Source: an uncultured Halomonas sp. (lineage in GTDB: Bacteria > Pseudomonadota > Gammaproteobacteria > Pseudomonadales > Halomonadaceae). Taken from it: a stretch of DNA of 64,000 nt. This document shows, piece after piece, positions 63,732 to 64,000 of the stretch. The position numbers and the translations under genes were made by a program. The notes beneath the pieces were generated by a model. The model was not told the DNA's origin, searched no databases, and saw nothing but the letters and a program-made list of their open reading frames with translations. The stretch's first letter is position 1, and each line of letters begins with the position of its first letter. The stretch is taken from positions 1-64,000 of the forward strand of contig NZ_CANMTQ010000006.1 in the NCBI RefSeq assembly GCF_947500835.1. The letters are read 5' to 3'.

Positions 63732-63797
63732 GTGTTCCCTCCAAGATATTGACGTAAACGTTGGTGAACTCAGTGGGAGCGCTTCAATCCTGAGCGA

Positions 63798-64000
63798 CTA
63801 CCGGGTCTTGCGAGCCAGGATGCTATCAATCGACACCTTGCCCGCGCCGCTGATGATCAACGACACCGAGATGGCCAACAAAGAAAGAGCGAATTCGTAA
63901 CCGTTGTTGCTCATGAACAAGCCATTGCCGATATGCACCGCAAAGATGGCTACCAGCATGGCAATGGACAGCACGACGCCGGCTGGGCGAACCAAAAGCC
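63798..64000 (-). CDS. DoxX-family membrane protein (partial, cut by the right edge)
   Basis: The C-terminal about 67 residues of a DoxX/DUF417-type membrane protein. LVRPAGVVLSIAMLVAIFAV and the GNGLFMSNNGYEFALSLL segment are typical, with two hydrophobic helices. The start lies beyond the window. DoxX genes are often paired with pirin and detoxification genes, as here. Confidence 0.88.
   Translation of the reverse strand, partial: LLVRPAGVVLSIAMLVAIFAVHIGNGLFMSNNGYEFALSLLAISVSLIISGAGKVSIDSILARKTR

Overview
The window is a 64-kb chromosomal segment of a gammaproteobacterium. Gene order and protein sequences point to the Oceanospirillales/Pseudomonadales side, most probably a Halomonas-type organism (Halomonadaceae). 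Pointers are the tyrS-anmK pair beside an rRNA operon, yggS-proC-yggT-metX-metW, dksA-gluQ-cbrA-cbrB-pcnB-folK, and tRNA-Leu/tRNA-fMet-rimP-nusA-infB-rbfA-truB-rpsO-pnp. Base composition is moderately GC-rich by eye (not computed).

Left edge to 11.3 kb: the promoter and boxA-bearing leader of an rRNA operon read off the left edge. Then come tyrS, anmK, a small MITE-like insertion lying exactly between two convergent stop codons, the pilT/pilU retraction ATPases, the yggS-proC-yggT-metX-metW-DUF4426 operon, a ChaN-like Tat protein and sfsA.

11.4 to 23.5 kb: dksA and gluQ, followed by the most interesting block. This is a CbrX-like small membrane protein, the transporter-fused sensor kinase CbrA, the sigma54 activator CbrB, then about 0.9 kb without a protein gene before pcnB. 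That gap holds a sigma54 promoter (GG-N10-GC), an upstream inverted repeat TGTTACC/GGTAACA, nine A-rich AANAAYAA-type segments, several hairpins and a terminator: a CrcZ-like Hfq-titrating small RNA. The same half-sites with the same 44-nt offset recur upstream of panB. panB, panC and an acetyl-CoA acetyltransferase follow.

23.5 to 47.8 kb is mostly core housekeeping on the minus strand: the rimP-to-pnp translation/RNA operon, two tRNAs, secG-tpiA, folP-glmM, ftsH and rlmE, carA-carB-greA and dapB. A phytase-like lipoprotein and a DadA-like dehydrogenase follow.

47.9 to 56.8 kb: the grpE-dnaK-dnaJ chaperone group with two good sigma32 promoters, recN with a LexA box, fur, bamE, rnfH-ratA, smpB and the tmRNA gene.

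56.8 to 64 kb is accessory. Directly downstream of tmRNA there is a decayed integration scar: an orphan ORF tail, a BrnA antitoxin with a 5'-truncated BrnT, and a frameshifted tyrosine recombinase that has lost both catalytic arginines. After that comes a set of small-molecule and redox stress genes (YcaC-like hydrolase, RidA-like, two pirins, NADPH-FMN reductase, a Firmicutes-looking SDR and a DoxX protein cut by the right edge).
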